A DNA stretch of 64,000 nucleotides from contig OZ020484.1 of NCBI GenBank assembly GCA_963971405.1, positions 30,092,770 to 30,156,769 on the forward strand, read 5' to 3'. This stretch comes from Psococerastis gibbosa. Its lineage: Eukaryota; Arthropoda; Insecta; Psocodea; Psocidae. Positions 11,201 through 21,035 of the stretch are shown here, piece after piece; the first letter of the stretch is position 1, and the number at the start of each line of letters is the position of its first letter. The notes beneath the pieces were generated by a model. That model saw only the letters and a program-made list of their open reading frames with translations. It had not been told where the DNA came from and searched no databases. A program made the translations under genes and the position numbers.

Positions 11201-11993
11201 TAGTTTAGGCTTTAGCTCTACGTGCATAGTGCATGCACACCCACACATACAGTACAGATACTAGCCAATGGAAACCGGCAACCATGGCAATGAATGCCTA
11301 AATACTTACAGTAAATAAATTAGCTATTGTAGTGTACAAGGCAAACGCGCTACCCTTCCTTCACTGAAATATGCAATAGCATAGCTACATACATAAATAA
11401 ATACATATACTATATGTAGCCTACTGCTCAAATTTACTTACCATAAGTTATACTTTATACAGTATGTAGCTAGGTAAGGTAATTGTTCACAAAAGCTACC
11501 CACGGCGTCTGTATAGAGGATTTGTACTTTGTATTTAAGTCAGCCCAACGGGGTCGGAAAGCACTCACCAGTCACTGGGGCATTGGGAAGGGCAGAGTAT
11601 TAGGGGAGGAAGCTAAATTTAAATTTAACACAAAGATATTTTTCGCAAGAAAATAAAAAAACACCAATTTGGGCCTTTAAAAATTAACCAAGCGCCATTT
11701 GTAAACAAACATGATACCACGCGACACGCGTAAACAAGAAACACTTACCTATCGAGTATCGACTGAAAAGCCGCCAAAAAGTTTGAAATAGTTTGTTTAG
11801 TTCTGAGTTTTACAATTATTTTAAATTTTATTCTTTTTTATATTGCATTCATGTCAATATTTAAAATTTTTGTTTTCAATAAAAAGAAAATCTAGAAGGT
11901 ATATTTAGGATACATTTTTGTCCAATTTGGCGCCCCCCGCAGCGTGGCGCCTGAAGCGGCTGCCTCATTGCCTCAATGGACGGCACGGCCCTG
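8227..11993 (-). mobile_element. full-length hAT transposon inserted in gag
   Basis: The ends are CAGTGCCGTGCCGTGG at 8227 and, inverted, CAGGGCCGTGCCGTCC at 11993. Both are flanked by the identical 8-bp duplication GCTTAACT (8219-8226 and 11994-12001), exactly the hAT pattern. The element is 3767 bp and carries one long minus-strand transposase gene. A TA-rich microsatellite-like stretch lies at 8285-8350. Removing it in thought rejoins the gag sequence, so it entered after the BEL/Pao element. Confidence 0.95.
8519..10963 (-). CDS. hAT transposase, ZMYM1-like with TTF zinc finger
   Basis: The frame is an uninterrupted 814 codons, typical for zinc finger MYM-type 1-like hAT proteins. It has a basic N-terminus and a TTF-type zinc finger at about residues 144-186 (FCFCCKLFDQ and HEKSKYH). 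A DUF4371-like catalytic region follows with D322 in VIADCTPD and D393 in GYDNGANMKG, then CANHTLNLVV. The C-terminal hAT dimerisation region is at about 735-795, with the conserved Glu in SVASGERSFSKL. The protein would cut and paste DNA ending in the flanking terminal repeats, in the nucleus. All expected blocks and acidic residues are visible and no frame break is seen, so it may be active or only recently silenced. The start ATG 10963 is the first in the frame and follows an AT-rich leader. Confidence 0.9.
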   Translation of the reverse strand: MSEKRGKLSGYQNKLKRQKREEENIKLSKAMKAFTSNNNSTEESPVILNCHASEPINDDTPSGPSSSNEVSELSSDPALWGFSITSAIRQILVERGPQQVRQFQFPANSSKRRFVASNYEMVLQNGEVVQRNWLIYSVSNDSVFCFCCKLFDQSDVSQWPKAGFSDWQNIGRTLKSHEKSKYHRDAFRKWKEFNSRLRMKRTIDDEYQRLTEMEIQHWRGVIKRIISLIRALATQCLALRGSNEHLFAENNGNFLKFIEFLAEFDPVMEEHIRRVQRASDKPSVTYLSNRIQDELIQLMGQTVLEKILELTNTAKYFSVIADCTPDVSHTEQLSLTVRIVTLNKKIKKYEIHEFFVGFFEATNSTGEALAELILAHLKKLGFTLKWLRGQGYDNGANMKGVRKGVQSRILKNYPRAFYVPCANHTLNLVVNDAASCTLETTSFFSTVQELYNFLSASTKRWEALKKHVTQLTIKPLSATRWSSRIDALKPLRYQLGDVYDTLIDIMEDERTDEEAKVRARGLARSINNYKFICGLVLWYNILFEVNVVSKLLQSITINLSDCVTLLSETINRIQAFREAGLEHIKITANEIADEMECNKEFPKEMEVRARKKKRQFDEKAEDEPLNEEKKFAVNFFYYILDKTITSLCERFQLLQNHSKNFQFLYDIYKIRDIDDETLETFCKELGNILTADNESDINGIDLQDELRDVARLLPKSMKPLDTLNYLVENELEPLYANLIVALRILLTLPVSVASGERSFSKLKIIKNYLRNSISQLKLSNLAVISIESGLAATLDYTDLIDEFAKLKVRKVKLK

Positions 11994-12001
11994 GCTTAAC
12001 T

Positions 12002-13425
12002 CAAGGGAAAGCCTACAGGCTTACTTAACCGCGCACAGAGATTCAGTCGCCGCTTTCAATACTTTAAAGTTAGCTGATTCTGGGGATTTTATTCTATTCT
12101 TGCTTGGTTACCGCCATTTAGATAAGTTGTGTCAAATTGATTTTGACCGTCTACACGCGCCTGATAAAATTCCAATGTTTTCGGACCTTTCCGATTTCGT
12201 TACAAACCGCTTATTATACGCAGTTTTAAATGTTCAAACCGCACCAACTGAGATTAAACAAAAGAAGACTCTTATTAAGAGTTCCGCACAGCTGCAGAAG
12301 CAGCTTTCCTTACTGGCAGCTGACTCCTCGCCCGCTCCCACCAAAAGTTGTCCAGCTTGCAACGCCACCGATGGACATCCGCTTTTTAAGTGTCCTGCTT
12401 ATTATGAGATGAGTTTAGCTGATAGGAAAGCTATTGTTATTAAGTTTAAACGTTGCTATAATTGTTTAGGAACACATTTTAAAAGCCAGTGTCAAAGTAA
12501 GTCTCGCTGTCGGACCTGCTGTGGACGCCACGCTAGAAGTCTATGTGAGACTCCTGTCGCCGCTACGATGGAGACTCCCACGCCTGTTGTGATGTCAGCC
12601 AGAGCTATAGGAACGCAGTCTGTTCTTCTCGCAACCGCGCTCGTTTCTGTTCAAGACCGTAGTGGTCATCTGCAGCCTGTTCGCGCTGTAATTGACCCTG
12701 GGTCTCAGATTTGCATCTTGTTGCCGTCTTGTGCCAAGAGGCTTGGTCTTAAGGTTCATCCTACGTCAATTGAAGTATCAGGTATTTCAAATTTACCCGC
12801 TAAGGCCATGGGCATAGTTAAATTCGACCTCTTTTCTCGCTACACGAATTTTTCGTTAAAAGTTGAAGCTGTTGTTGTTTCAAGTTTGCCGCACACTATG
12901 CCTACGACCCCAGTACCAAATGAAGTTGTCCGCAAGTTTGATAACTTAAAATTAGCTGATCCGTTCTATTACAAGCCTGCACCTGTTGAAGCACTTTTAA
13001 GTGCCGCTGTTTATACAGATATTTTAAAAGCGGGACATGCCATGGTAGGCGGTGATCCAGCTGCCATTGACTCGTCTTTTGGATGGCTAATTTTAGGCAG
13101 GTTAGGTAGAGTCCAATCAACTGAACAACTACCGTCCGTTTCGCTGTTTACCACTTGTAAACCGGTTGATTCTCTGCTATGGCGCTTCAGGGAAGCAGAG
13201 GAAATAGACACCACCGCCATCGCTAATCCACATGATGTATGTTGCGAGAACCATTTTGTCCGCACGCACTTCCGCACCGAAACGGGAAGGTATGCAATAG
13301 GTCTACCGTTTCGTTCAGATAAACCACCCCTTGGTTTTAACCGCTCTAAAGCACTCGCAAGTTTCTACAACTTTGAGAAACGCATTAAAAGGTCGGAGGA
13401 TGGGTTATATAACAAATACATTTAG
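12002..13425 (+). pseudogene. BEL/Pao gag C-terminus, zinc knuckles and protease
   Basis: After the hAT target duplication the frame gives the remaining gag (SRESLQAYLTAHRDSV and on). Cys/His knuckles follow with CPACNATDGHPLFKCPAYY, CYNCLGTHFKSQC and CRTCCGRHARSLC. A DUF1758-type aspartic protease then carries AVIDPGSQICIL (DPGS where DSGS/DTGS is usual). After the protease comes the linker leading to the reverse transcriptase (SSFGWLILGRLG). The frame hits a TAG at 13423-13425, and the same frame reopens at once. The domains fit BEL/Pao well; the stop and the hAT insertion make it non-functional. Confidence 0.85.
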
Positions 13426-13428
13426 GAT

Positions 13429-13665
13429 ATGTCAGAGTATGTAACCCAAGGCCCCATGACTCCCACGCATGACCGCGCCTCTTACGTTATCCCCCAGAAT
13501 CTTGTGTTAAAAGATTCTTCTACAACTTCTGCAAGAACAGTCTTCAATTCATCCGCCTTGGATGACACCGGATTTAGTCTTAAAGATCGCTTATTTCCCG
13601 GACCAAAGCTTCAGCAAGACTTGGCTTTTGTTCTGTTTGGGTTTCGACTTCCGCGCATAGCAATA
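13429..13665 (+). pseudogene. BEL/Pao reverse transcriptase, first part
   Basis: The segment reads YVIPQNLVLK, RTVFNSSA and FSLKDRLFPGPKLQQDL. These are the opening blocks of the Pao-type reverse transcriptase (nucleic-acid contact and the LxGPxLQ block). It stops where a TAA-repeat tail of an inserted LINE begins. The active-site half of the enzyme lies after the insertion at 14094. Confidence 0.8.
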
Positions 13666-14093
13666 TAATAATAATAATAATAATAATAAATCCGTGTAAT
13701 TTCTTTACATTTTTTCTCGGTACATATATAAAGTAGTGCCCCCTCATGCCATGGGCGTGCGAGGGTAGCACTAAACTAAGACTACGGTATTATATATATT
13801 TACTTAGATTATTAAAAATAAAATATTATTAAAATTAAAAAATTAGAAACAAACAATTACTCATTACAACTATTGTAATTTGTCGTCGCATTACTATTGT
13901 AATTTGTCCAGTTCTTTCCTCGTCCATATTCTAATGATTGTCTTGTAAATAGCTGTTCTTGTGTTCTTGTCAGTGTTGTCGTTGTCTACTGTGGGATACT
14001 CGTGTTTGTTAGAGTGTAAGTCCTTAGTGAGTAAGTTGTACAGGGTCGTTGCCTTATATCGTAATGATCGTCTTGAGTTTGTCAGGTTCCAGT
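13666..14093 (-). mobile_element. LINE 3' stub inserted in the BEL/Pao reverse transcriptase
   Basis: Reverse transcriptase coding sequence ends just before 13666 and resumes at about 14094 with SSDIRKMYLQI. The inserted piece on the minus strand has 66 open codons ending RIWTRKELDKLQ and a stop. An untranslated part follows, and then a (TTA)n tail seen as TAATAATAA at 13666-13690. This is the layout of a 5'-truncated LINE with a microsatellite tail. A TSD could not be settled because the flanks are AT-rich. Confidence 0.65.
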
Positions 14094-16472
14094 ATATCTT
14101 CCGATATACGCAAAATGTACTTACAGATCTTAGTCAAGGAACCTGACTGCTTGTCACAACGTATAGTCTGGCGTCCCAATGACCAATCACCGCTTGAGGA
14201 CTACGTACTTCGACGAGTGACCTTTGGCGTCAACTGTTCTCCTTTTCTCGCACTGCGCGTTATTAAACAGCTTGTCCAAGATGAAGGTTCCGGGTTTCCG
14301 CTAGTAGCTCATGCCCTACAGTTTGGAACATACATGGACAACATTACGGGCGGGGCTGCCACTCAGGACGAAGCCCGTGACTATTGCCAGCAGCTGTTGC
14401 AACTTCTACAACGTGCTGGATTCTATTCGCGCAAATGGGCCTGCCCCCATCCTTCCGTATTAAAGGACTTCCCTGAGGAAGACCGAGACACACCGCTGGA
14501 ACTTGGTGAAGATGTATCTTACAATTTACTAGGTCTAGCTTGGGAACCCGCAACTGATACCTTTAAGTACATATTGAAAAACCGTAATTTTGAGACACAC
14601 ACTAAACGAGGTGTTCTCTCGTTTATTGCTCGTTTATTTGATCCATTAGGCCACCTACAACCAGTTCTTTTTACCACAAAAGTTTTTATGCAGAAGCTAT
14701 GGTTGGTCGGGATCGGCTGGGACGGCGAACTGCCGTTGGACCTCGCAGCAGAGTGGAACCAGTTTCAAGATCAGTTTCATCACATCGCAAAACTTAACAT
14801 TCCCCGCTTCATACCTGCCCTAGGGGCCGAAGAACTTCACCTGCTAGGGTTCTGTGACGCTAGCACGAAAGGATATTCATGTGCCATCTACTTAGGCTAC
14901 GTACCAGTTTAGGTACTCAAGTCTCTGTTACCTTGTTAAGCGCTAAAACGAAGGTAGCTCCTTTGAAACTGCAGAGCATCCCCCGGCTGGAGCTCGCCGC
15001 AGCTGTACTATTGGTTCGGTTGTTCGTTAGTACGTCCGAATTTCGAAAACAATTGCGTCCCCATTGTTGTCTTTTTTTCTCAGATAGCACTGTTGTACTG
15101 GGATGGTTACGAATTCAACCTCACCGCCTTCGCACTTTCGTCGGACACAGAGTTGTAGAAATTCTAGAAAGCACTGAACCTGAATCCTGGCATCACATAG
15201 CTACTCACCTGAACGCCACAGACTGCGCTTCTAGAGGCCTGCTGCCCGCAGAATTGCCTGATCATCTGCTTTGGTGGAACGCTGCCGACGTGTTCCTGCA
15301 ACCTCCAACCGAATGGGGTTTAGGTACCGAATTCGTACCTGACTCCGAAATTCCTGAGCTTAAAGCAATATCGCTCATTGCTACCACAATTGAAACCGAA
15401 CCTGATGTGTGCCATCGATTTTCGACGCTTACAAAAGCACAACGCTCATACGCTTATGTATTAAGATTTAATTTTAATGCCCGCTGCAAAATTAAAGACC
15501 AGCGAAGAACTGGACCTCTTTGTGTCGATGAACTTGAAGACGCTATCGTCAGATTGCAACAGAAGGTTTCGTTCCACGAAGATATCACCCGCCTGCAACG
15601 AAAGTCTGTTCTCTCGCCGCCGCGGCAACGGCTAGGTCCATTTCTTGACGAGTATGGAGTTCTCAGGGTAGGCGGAAGACTTCAGCAGTCCCTCCTGTCC
15701 GAAGAATCCAAACATCCAATGTTAATCCCTAGAAAGTGCCAGTTAGCAAAATTAATTTGCCTATGCTATCACAGAGTTACTGGGCATTTATCCCAGCAGA
15801 CATGTCTTTCTGTCATTCAACTGAAATTCTGGATTTTAGGGATAAAATCGCTGCTTAGATCGATCATTCATTCCTGTATGAAGTGTGTTCGACTTAAGGC
15901 TGTTACTGTACAGCCCATAATGGCTCCGTTGCCAGCAAACCGTGTTCGCCCGTCTCCCGTAGATTGTCCAAGAGCTTTTACGGTAGTAGGGACCGATATG
16001 GCCGGTCCGTTCCGTTACAAAGAAGACCATCGTCGCAATTCTCCTATTTCCAAGGTCTACCTATGTGTGTTTGTCTGCTTTGCTACAAAAGGGGTACACC
16101 CTAAGCACTACTGCCTTCTTAGCTTGTTTTGATCGATTTTGTAGTAGGAGAGGTTGTCCGTCTGAGGTCTGGAGTGACCAGGGCCGAAACTTCATAGGAG
16201 CAGCCAATGCTACAAAAGAAGTAGTTGTTTCTTTCTTGAATGAGCACCATGATGAGATTTTTTCTTCACTCGCTAGTAGACAAATCCGTTATAAAACAAT
16301 CCCCGCATTCAGTCCTACGTTTGCTGGTTTGTGGGAGGCGGTAGTCAAGCAATCAAAAGTAATATTGACAAGGTTAGTCGGTGACGCGGCTCTTAATTTT
16401 GAAGAGTATGCCACCCTTTTCTACCGCATTGAAAGCATATTAAATAGACGCCCATTAATTAGTAGGTACTGA
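14094..16472 (+). pseudogene. BEL/Pao reverse transcriptase, RNase H and integrase
   Basis: The stretch holds the motif-A block SSDIRKMYLQI, motif B FGVNCSPFLA and motif C YMDN in place of the usual YxDD. RNase H-like blocks follow (GFCDASTKGYSC and LFFSDSTVVLGWL). Next come an integrase zinc-binding domain (CYHRVTGHLS and SCMKC) and a DDE core (VGTDMAGPF, WSDQGRNFIGA, GLWEAVVKQSK). The frame changes near 14905 and again near 16095. The replaced second Asp in motif C would by itself impair polymerisation. Domain order and motifs identify the Pao branch clearly. Confidence 0.85.
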
Positions 16473-16479
16473 AGATCCT

Positions 16480-16887
16480 AATGACGAGGTCGGTTATCTT
16501 TCGGCGAGTCACTTTTGGCTGGGTGCTGGTGCTGTCAGTCCCCCCGAGACTATTTATGATGAAAAGATGAGTTTAACTTGCCGATGGGCACGTGTGAGAC
16601 AAATGACTCAAGCGTTTTGGAAATCATTTTCTAATCGTTATTTGCAAAGCCTAATGCCTCTGACTAAATGGACACGTTCCCACGGGGAAATCAGCTTGGG
16701 TCAGCTTGTGTTAATTACTGGAATCAATACTAGTCCTCTAGCTTGGCCTATGGGGCGTGTTGTGGATTTACATCCTGGACCTGATGAAGTCACCCGGGTT
16801 GTGACTATAAAAACCCAGAACGGGTTAATTAAAAGGGCTGTCAATCGCTTAGTAGTATTGCCAGCCAATGATATCTTTGCTAACTAA
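16480..16887 (+). pseudogene. BEL/Pao C-terminal DUF5641-like domain
   Basis: Another frame change near 16475 leads to the last coding part. Its clear section RYLQSLMPLTKW, GQLVLI, WPMGRVVDLHPGPD and VVTIKTQNG is the DUF5641-like tail that follows Pao integrases. It ends in a stop at 16887, about 130 bases before the 3' LTR. Confidence 0.75.
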
Positions 16888-17014
16888 GCAGTAGATTGTC
16901 CGCTCCTCTTCTGGAAGAAGCAAGGGGTGCTGACAGTTTGTTCATTTTTATTTTTGTTGTTTTCAATTTGGGGTATTTGTATTTTCTTAAATCCGCTGAG
17001 TTAGGTAGGCGGTA

Positions 17015-17285
17015 TGTTTCTGAGAAAATGATATTTATTTTTAATTACTTTATAAACGCGGGAGAGACTATATTATTATTTTTCCTGAGTGTTGGTACGT
17101 CGACCTGTTGGTGCTTGTTGCTAATGGCTGAAAGGAGAAGACATTCAGACGTTTTCACGCAAAGTTCCTTTTTAATAATTTTAGTTGTGTGGTCGCTGCA
17201 TCCCTCCCCTTTCCTTCCCACACCCACCCTACCGCCCCGCTAATCAAAAATATACAGTCCACTCCGAACCACGTACGTAAGTAAA
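17015..17285 (+). repeat. 3' LTR of the BEL/Pao element
   Basis: It is the near-identical partner of the 5' LTR. It ends near GTACGTAAGTAAA, after which the sequence (CCCGCC) no longer matches the 5' copy. Confidence 0.85.
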
Positions 17286-17849
17286 CCCGCCAACAGGCTA
17301 TCAGTAATTTAATTCAGGTCCGGGGGCTGCGGTAATGCTAATAAATTATAGTTAGTAAAAAGAAGTAGGCTACATTTTATAGTGGTATATATACTATCGT
17401 ATACGGATTATACCCTTGCCTCGAAAGATGGATAATAAATCCGCGCCAAAATTGCGTGCACGCCATTTTGGGATTTCGTAGTTCGCGACAAAACAAATGT
17501 AAGATTTGTATGAGGTTCTGTAGGGACAGTTTTGGTCACTAGGTTCGCTGACGACAAACCGATGTCCATATTATTCAAAATGGCCGCCGTTTGCATGCGA
17601 AAACTAAGCTCTTAGCATCTAATTAATTCTTTTAATATTTTTACTATGCCTGGACCTTATTTCGCTGCATATAATTTGATATATATATTCTCCATGATTT
17701 ATAGAAAAATATCACTTTAAAATAATACGTAATCATTTTAAAATAGTATTGAGGCTTATGGAAAAATCAACGCTTTGATATCATTGCAACTGGTACTGCC
17801 ATCTACAAAATGACGCCTCAAATGAAGCTCATTGGTTCCTATACGATTG
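17286..17849. other. no gene seen
   Basis: AT-rich DNA with a GC-richer patch at 17410-17600. A 62-codon minus-strand frame there has no recognisable pattern. I see no repeat partner inside the window. Confidence 0.4.
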
Positions 17850-20240
17850 ATACATACTTACTTAACGTGTCCAGGTGGCACACGTTTTATTGATTGGTCC
17901 AGTATATAGCAGCCTGGACGGCCTTGTCGTTGGCTTCAGCCAGGTCAGCAGCTGTGCAAGGGGATGGTAGTAGTCTACATACTAGCATGTGAGCCGCGTC
18001 TTGGATCTCTCCACATTCGCACGCCGTGTCGTCTTCAGCGATAAAACCCCATTTCGCCGCTGTTGTTTTGCAGAGTGGGGCGCCAGTTCTCAAACGGTTC
18101 AGGGTGCGCCAGATTGGGTATGGTAAGTTGTGGCCCGCCATCAGTTCTTCCTTTGGATCGGGGACTTGGGGGTAAGATCGCTTCCAGGCATCGAGTCGGA
18201 AGGATTGGGCTGAGGTTGTGATAGGCTCGACTGTTTGGAGGAAATTCTTCCTGGATGTGAGGCGTCTCGGAGCCGGCGTTTTGCCGAACATGACGTGTTT
18301 TGGATCAGAGATTTGTTTAGTTCGTTCTACGGCGGCGGCAGTGGAGCGTCTGATTTTAGGTGGGGCGATACCCGCAACAGGGTACATTTTTTGCAGTGGG
18401 GTATGTTTGAGACATCCTGTGATGGTGCGCACAGTTTCGTTCAGTGAAGAATCGACTTGTCCGGCATGAGCTGAGTTGAACTACACAGGAGCTGCGTATT
18501 CTCCAGCTGAGAAACAGAGGCCCATTGCTGATGTTCTTAGTGTGCTGGGTTGTGCACCCCATGTGGAGCCCGTCAGCTTCTTTAAAATGCAGTTGCGAGA
18601 CGAGACCTTCATTTTGGTAGCTTCACAGTGTTTTTTGTAGCTCAAGGTTCTATCCAGCGTCACTCCAAGGTATTTCGGGTAGTCATTCTGATTTAAGACT
18701 GTGCCTTCCCAAGTAACTGATAGTCTTCTATAGGCGTCCCTACTCCGGAGGTGGAACGCGCAGACTTCTGTATTTGATGGATTTGGCTTTAAGTGGTTCG
18801 CCTTGTAGTATCGTCCGAGGTTATCGAGGGCCAGGTTCAGTTTTTCTTCGACTTCTTCAAACGTGTAGCTCTGGGCAGCAACCGCAGTGTCGTCGGCGTA
18901 TATGAAGTGTTTAGTGAACCACAAGGTAGGCTGGTCGTTAGTATATATGTTATATAGTATAGGAGCAAGGACCCCTCCCTGGGGCAGGCCATTTTTTTGA
19001 TGTCTCCATCTACTTTTCTGTTGATTAAGTGTGACATAGAAACGGCGGTTTTCAAGGAGGCACTTTACGGTGGTAGTCAGTTCCCAGTCGTGTGTGACTT
19101 CATATAATTTTCGTAGTAGTTTTTTATGGTTGACTGTGTCGTATGCGGCAGTCAGATCTATAAAAGCCACTTCTGTGATTTTGCCTTCTTCGTAGCCATT
19201 CTCGATGTGTTGGGTAATATTGAGCACCTGTCCACAGCAAGATTTGCCTTCGCGGAAGCCGGCCTGCTCAGGTATTAGCTTGCTATCTAATGTTTTGATA
19301 ATTCTTGATAGGATCATGCGTTCAAGTGCTTTAAATAAGTGGCACAGGAGTGATATTGGGCGGTAGCTTTTCGGGTCGTCTGCTGATTTACCAGGTTTTA
19401 AGATGGCGGTGATTTTGGACTGTCTCCACTCTCTTGGTATTTTCTTTCGAGATACGCAGTTGGACATCATCGCAGCGAGCCAAGCGTACGTTTTCGGTCC
19501 TAGGTTCTTCACTTGCTCGGTTCTGATATCATCTACCCCTGGGGCCCGATTATTTTTCATTAGTTTCAGGGCAGCAGTTAGTTCTTCGGCCGTGAAGGTC
19601 TGCGCGAGAGAGTTGGTTTCTCGATGGGGTATTCTTTTTGCTTGTTGTTTGCCTTTATTTCCTGGTTGTTTGCCATTTAGGATAAGTTGCGCGGCAACTT
19701 GATTAGCGGTGACATTTGTCGGTCTGTTTGGCATTTGGTCTCCTTCTAGGCTCTTGATAGTTTTCCAAGCTCTCCGACTGTTAAGTTTCATGTCTAGGGA
19801 CTCGACTGTCTCACACCATTTTTCTCTGCGGTGTTGACATATTGCCTCAGTCACGGCTTCTCCAGCTTCTATTGTTTCTTCAGCAAACGGGTCTTCGTTG
19901 TAAAGTCATTGATAGGTGTCTAGGAGCTCCTTCGAGGTGGGGTTGAGTCCTGCAATATACTCGGTTCGGCAACCCCTGGGGATATGACGTCTGGAGACTT
20001 CGCGAATCAATTTTACGAATTCACTGTACTTCTCTGGCTGGGGCTCGATGCGGTCTATCTGGTTATCGATTTCTATAGCAAAATTTGTCCAATTGGCCTT
20101 TTTGAAATTAAATCGTCTTTTAAAGGGCACGGTAGCGTATACGATTGGTATTTCCTGTGAAGTTCGATTCGTGTGTTTGCCAAAAAATGATGAGATTTTT
20201 AATGCACAAATGTAGAAAATATGACAAGTGGAATACACGC
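17850..20240 (-). mobile_element. 5'-truncated LINE, Jockey/I/Nimb-like
   Basis: One minus-strand frame runs from 20238 to 17887, interrupted only by stops at 19903-19905 and 18478-18480. It begins in the linker before the reverse transcriptase, so the endonuclease and ORF1 are missing. The 3' end lies a few dozen bases past the last stop (about 17850). Confidence 0.85.
17887..20238 (-). pseudogene. LINE reverse transcriptase with two in-frame stops
   Basis: The frame holds the reverse transcriptase blocks in order: AALKLMKNNRAPGVDDI, AILKPGKSADDPKSYRPISL, motif A AFIDLTAAYDTV, motif B GLPQGGVLAPILYNIY, motif C FIYADDTAV, and PKYLGVTLDRTLSY. The C-terminal part ends with CECGEIQDAAHMLVC, the Cys/His region usual after reverse transcriptases of the Jockey/I superfamily. 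The catalytic YADD is intact, but two stop codons and the missing 5' half make it dead. The exact clade (Nimb or I against Jockey) needs a tree. It would have copied its own RNA at a nicked chromosomal site. Confidence 0.85.
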
Positions 20241-20312
20241 CTAAATAATTGTTAAATATTATTGCAGTGAATTCGATTCGATTGCAACAGTGGCCGAATA
20301 TTAAATGACAAT

Positions 20313-21027
20313 CAGAGGCGTAAAGTTTTAGAATGATGGCGGGGGCAAAACTAAGTAGTCCTTATTAGAATAGAATATTTATTATATGCCAACAACAGAA
20401 ATAAATCGATCCAATAAAGAAGGCATTTGTAATAACAACACAATTAGCAATTTACAACACAGAAATATTTCAAAATTAAAATTAAAAGTAATTAGGCAAT
20501 CGTCAATTTATAACACCCCGTAAACACATTTTAAACCAAGGTAGGCTGCAAAACGGGTCTAGATCACTGTGTTCATTAATTGTTTTTAAAATTCTTGACA
20601 GTGAAGCTTTGGATAATGAATCAGCCACAGAGTTCTTAATCGTGTGTTCCTCACATTGACTCTCAGCTGAACCCTTTCAAGTATAGTGGGGGCATCTAGC
20701 ATACTGTTTATTAACTTGAGGAAGAATATACAGTCCGCTGACACCCTCCTATTCCTGAGCGAGCTCATCTCAAACTCAGCAATGACGTCATCAGGCAGGA
20801 TTTGAGGAAAAATAGAAAATATAAGAGCAAAATAGTAGGGTTTTACGCATTTTACTCGTAATAGTTGTAAAGTATAGCTGTAGATTTTACAAAGCTAAAA
20901 AAGGAATGCGTATATTCATATTGCTGCAAAGGGGACCATGAAGTATAGTCTAAACCACGTCTGACAATGCTCGAGGCTGGGGGGCAAGTTGGACCGTGCC
21001 CCCCCCCCCCCCAACTTTACGCCCCTG
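20313..21027. mobile_element. non-autonomous hAT element with a perfect 8-bp duplication
   Basis: The ends CAGAGGCGTAAAGTT (20313) and, inverted, CAGGGGCGTAAAGTT (21027) are flanked by ATGACAAT at 20305-20312 and 21028-21035. The inner right end is a run of about 18 C. The element is 715 bp, has no transposase and carries a LINE fragment (about 20540-20790). Confidence 0.9.
20540..20790 (-). mobile_element. LINE reverse transcriptase C-terminal fragment
   Basis: The minus-strand frame 20768-20586 reads MSSLRNRRVSADCIFFLKLI, then NSMLDAPTILERVQLRVNV. This matches the RR..S...LFKL.NG..D.P.LL pattern in Jockey/CR1-type reverse transcriptase C-termini. It is a fragment captured inside the hAT element around it. 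Confidence 0.6.
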
Positions 21028-21035
21028 ATGACAAT

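Larger units (their letters stand above)
7207..17285 (+). mobile_element. BEL/Pao LTR retrotransposon, nested and broken
   Basis: Two direct repeats of about 270-277 bases start TGTTTCTGAGAAAATG at 7207 and 17015 and bound a gag-pol region in BEL/Pao order: gag, zinc knuckles, aspartic protease, reverse transcriptase, RNase H, integrase. The LTRs differ by only a few substitutions and one 5-base indel, so insertion looks fairly recent. Despite this the coding part is disrupted by a hAT transposon (8227-11993), a LINE stub (about 13666-14093), an in-frame stop near 13423 and several frame changes. I could not find a 5-bp target duplication at the outer ends. The element cannot make its proteins. 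Confidence 0.9.

Noticed and set aside
11164-11250. Separate element suggested by the GTTTGATCAAAATCCATCC motif
   Set aside because: It lies inside the hAT borders and is a common non-coding motif in invertebrate transposons.
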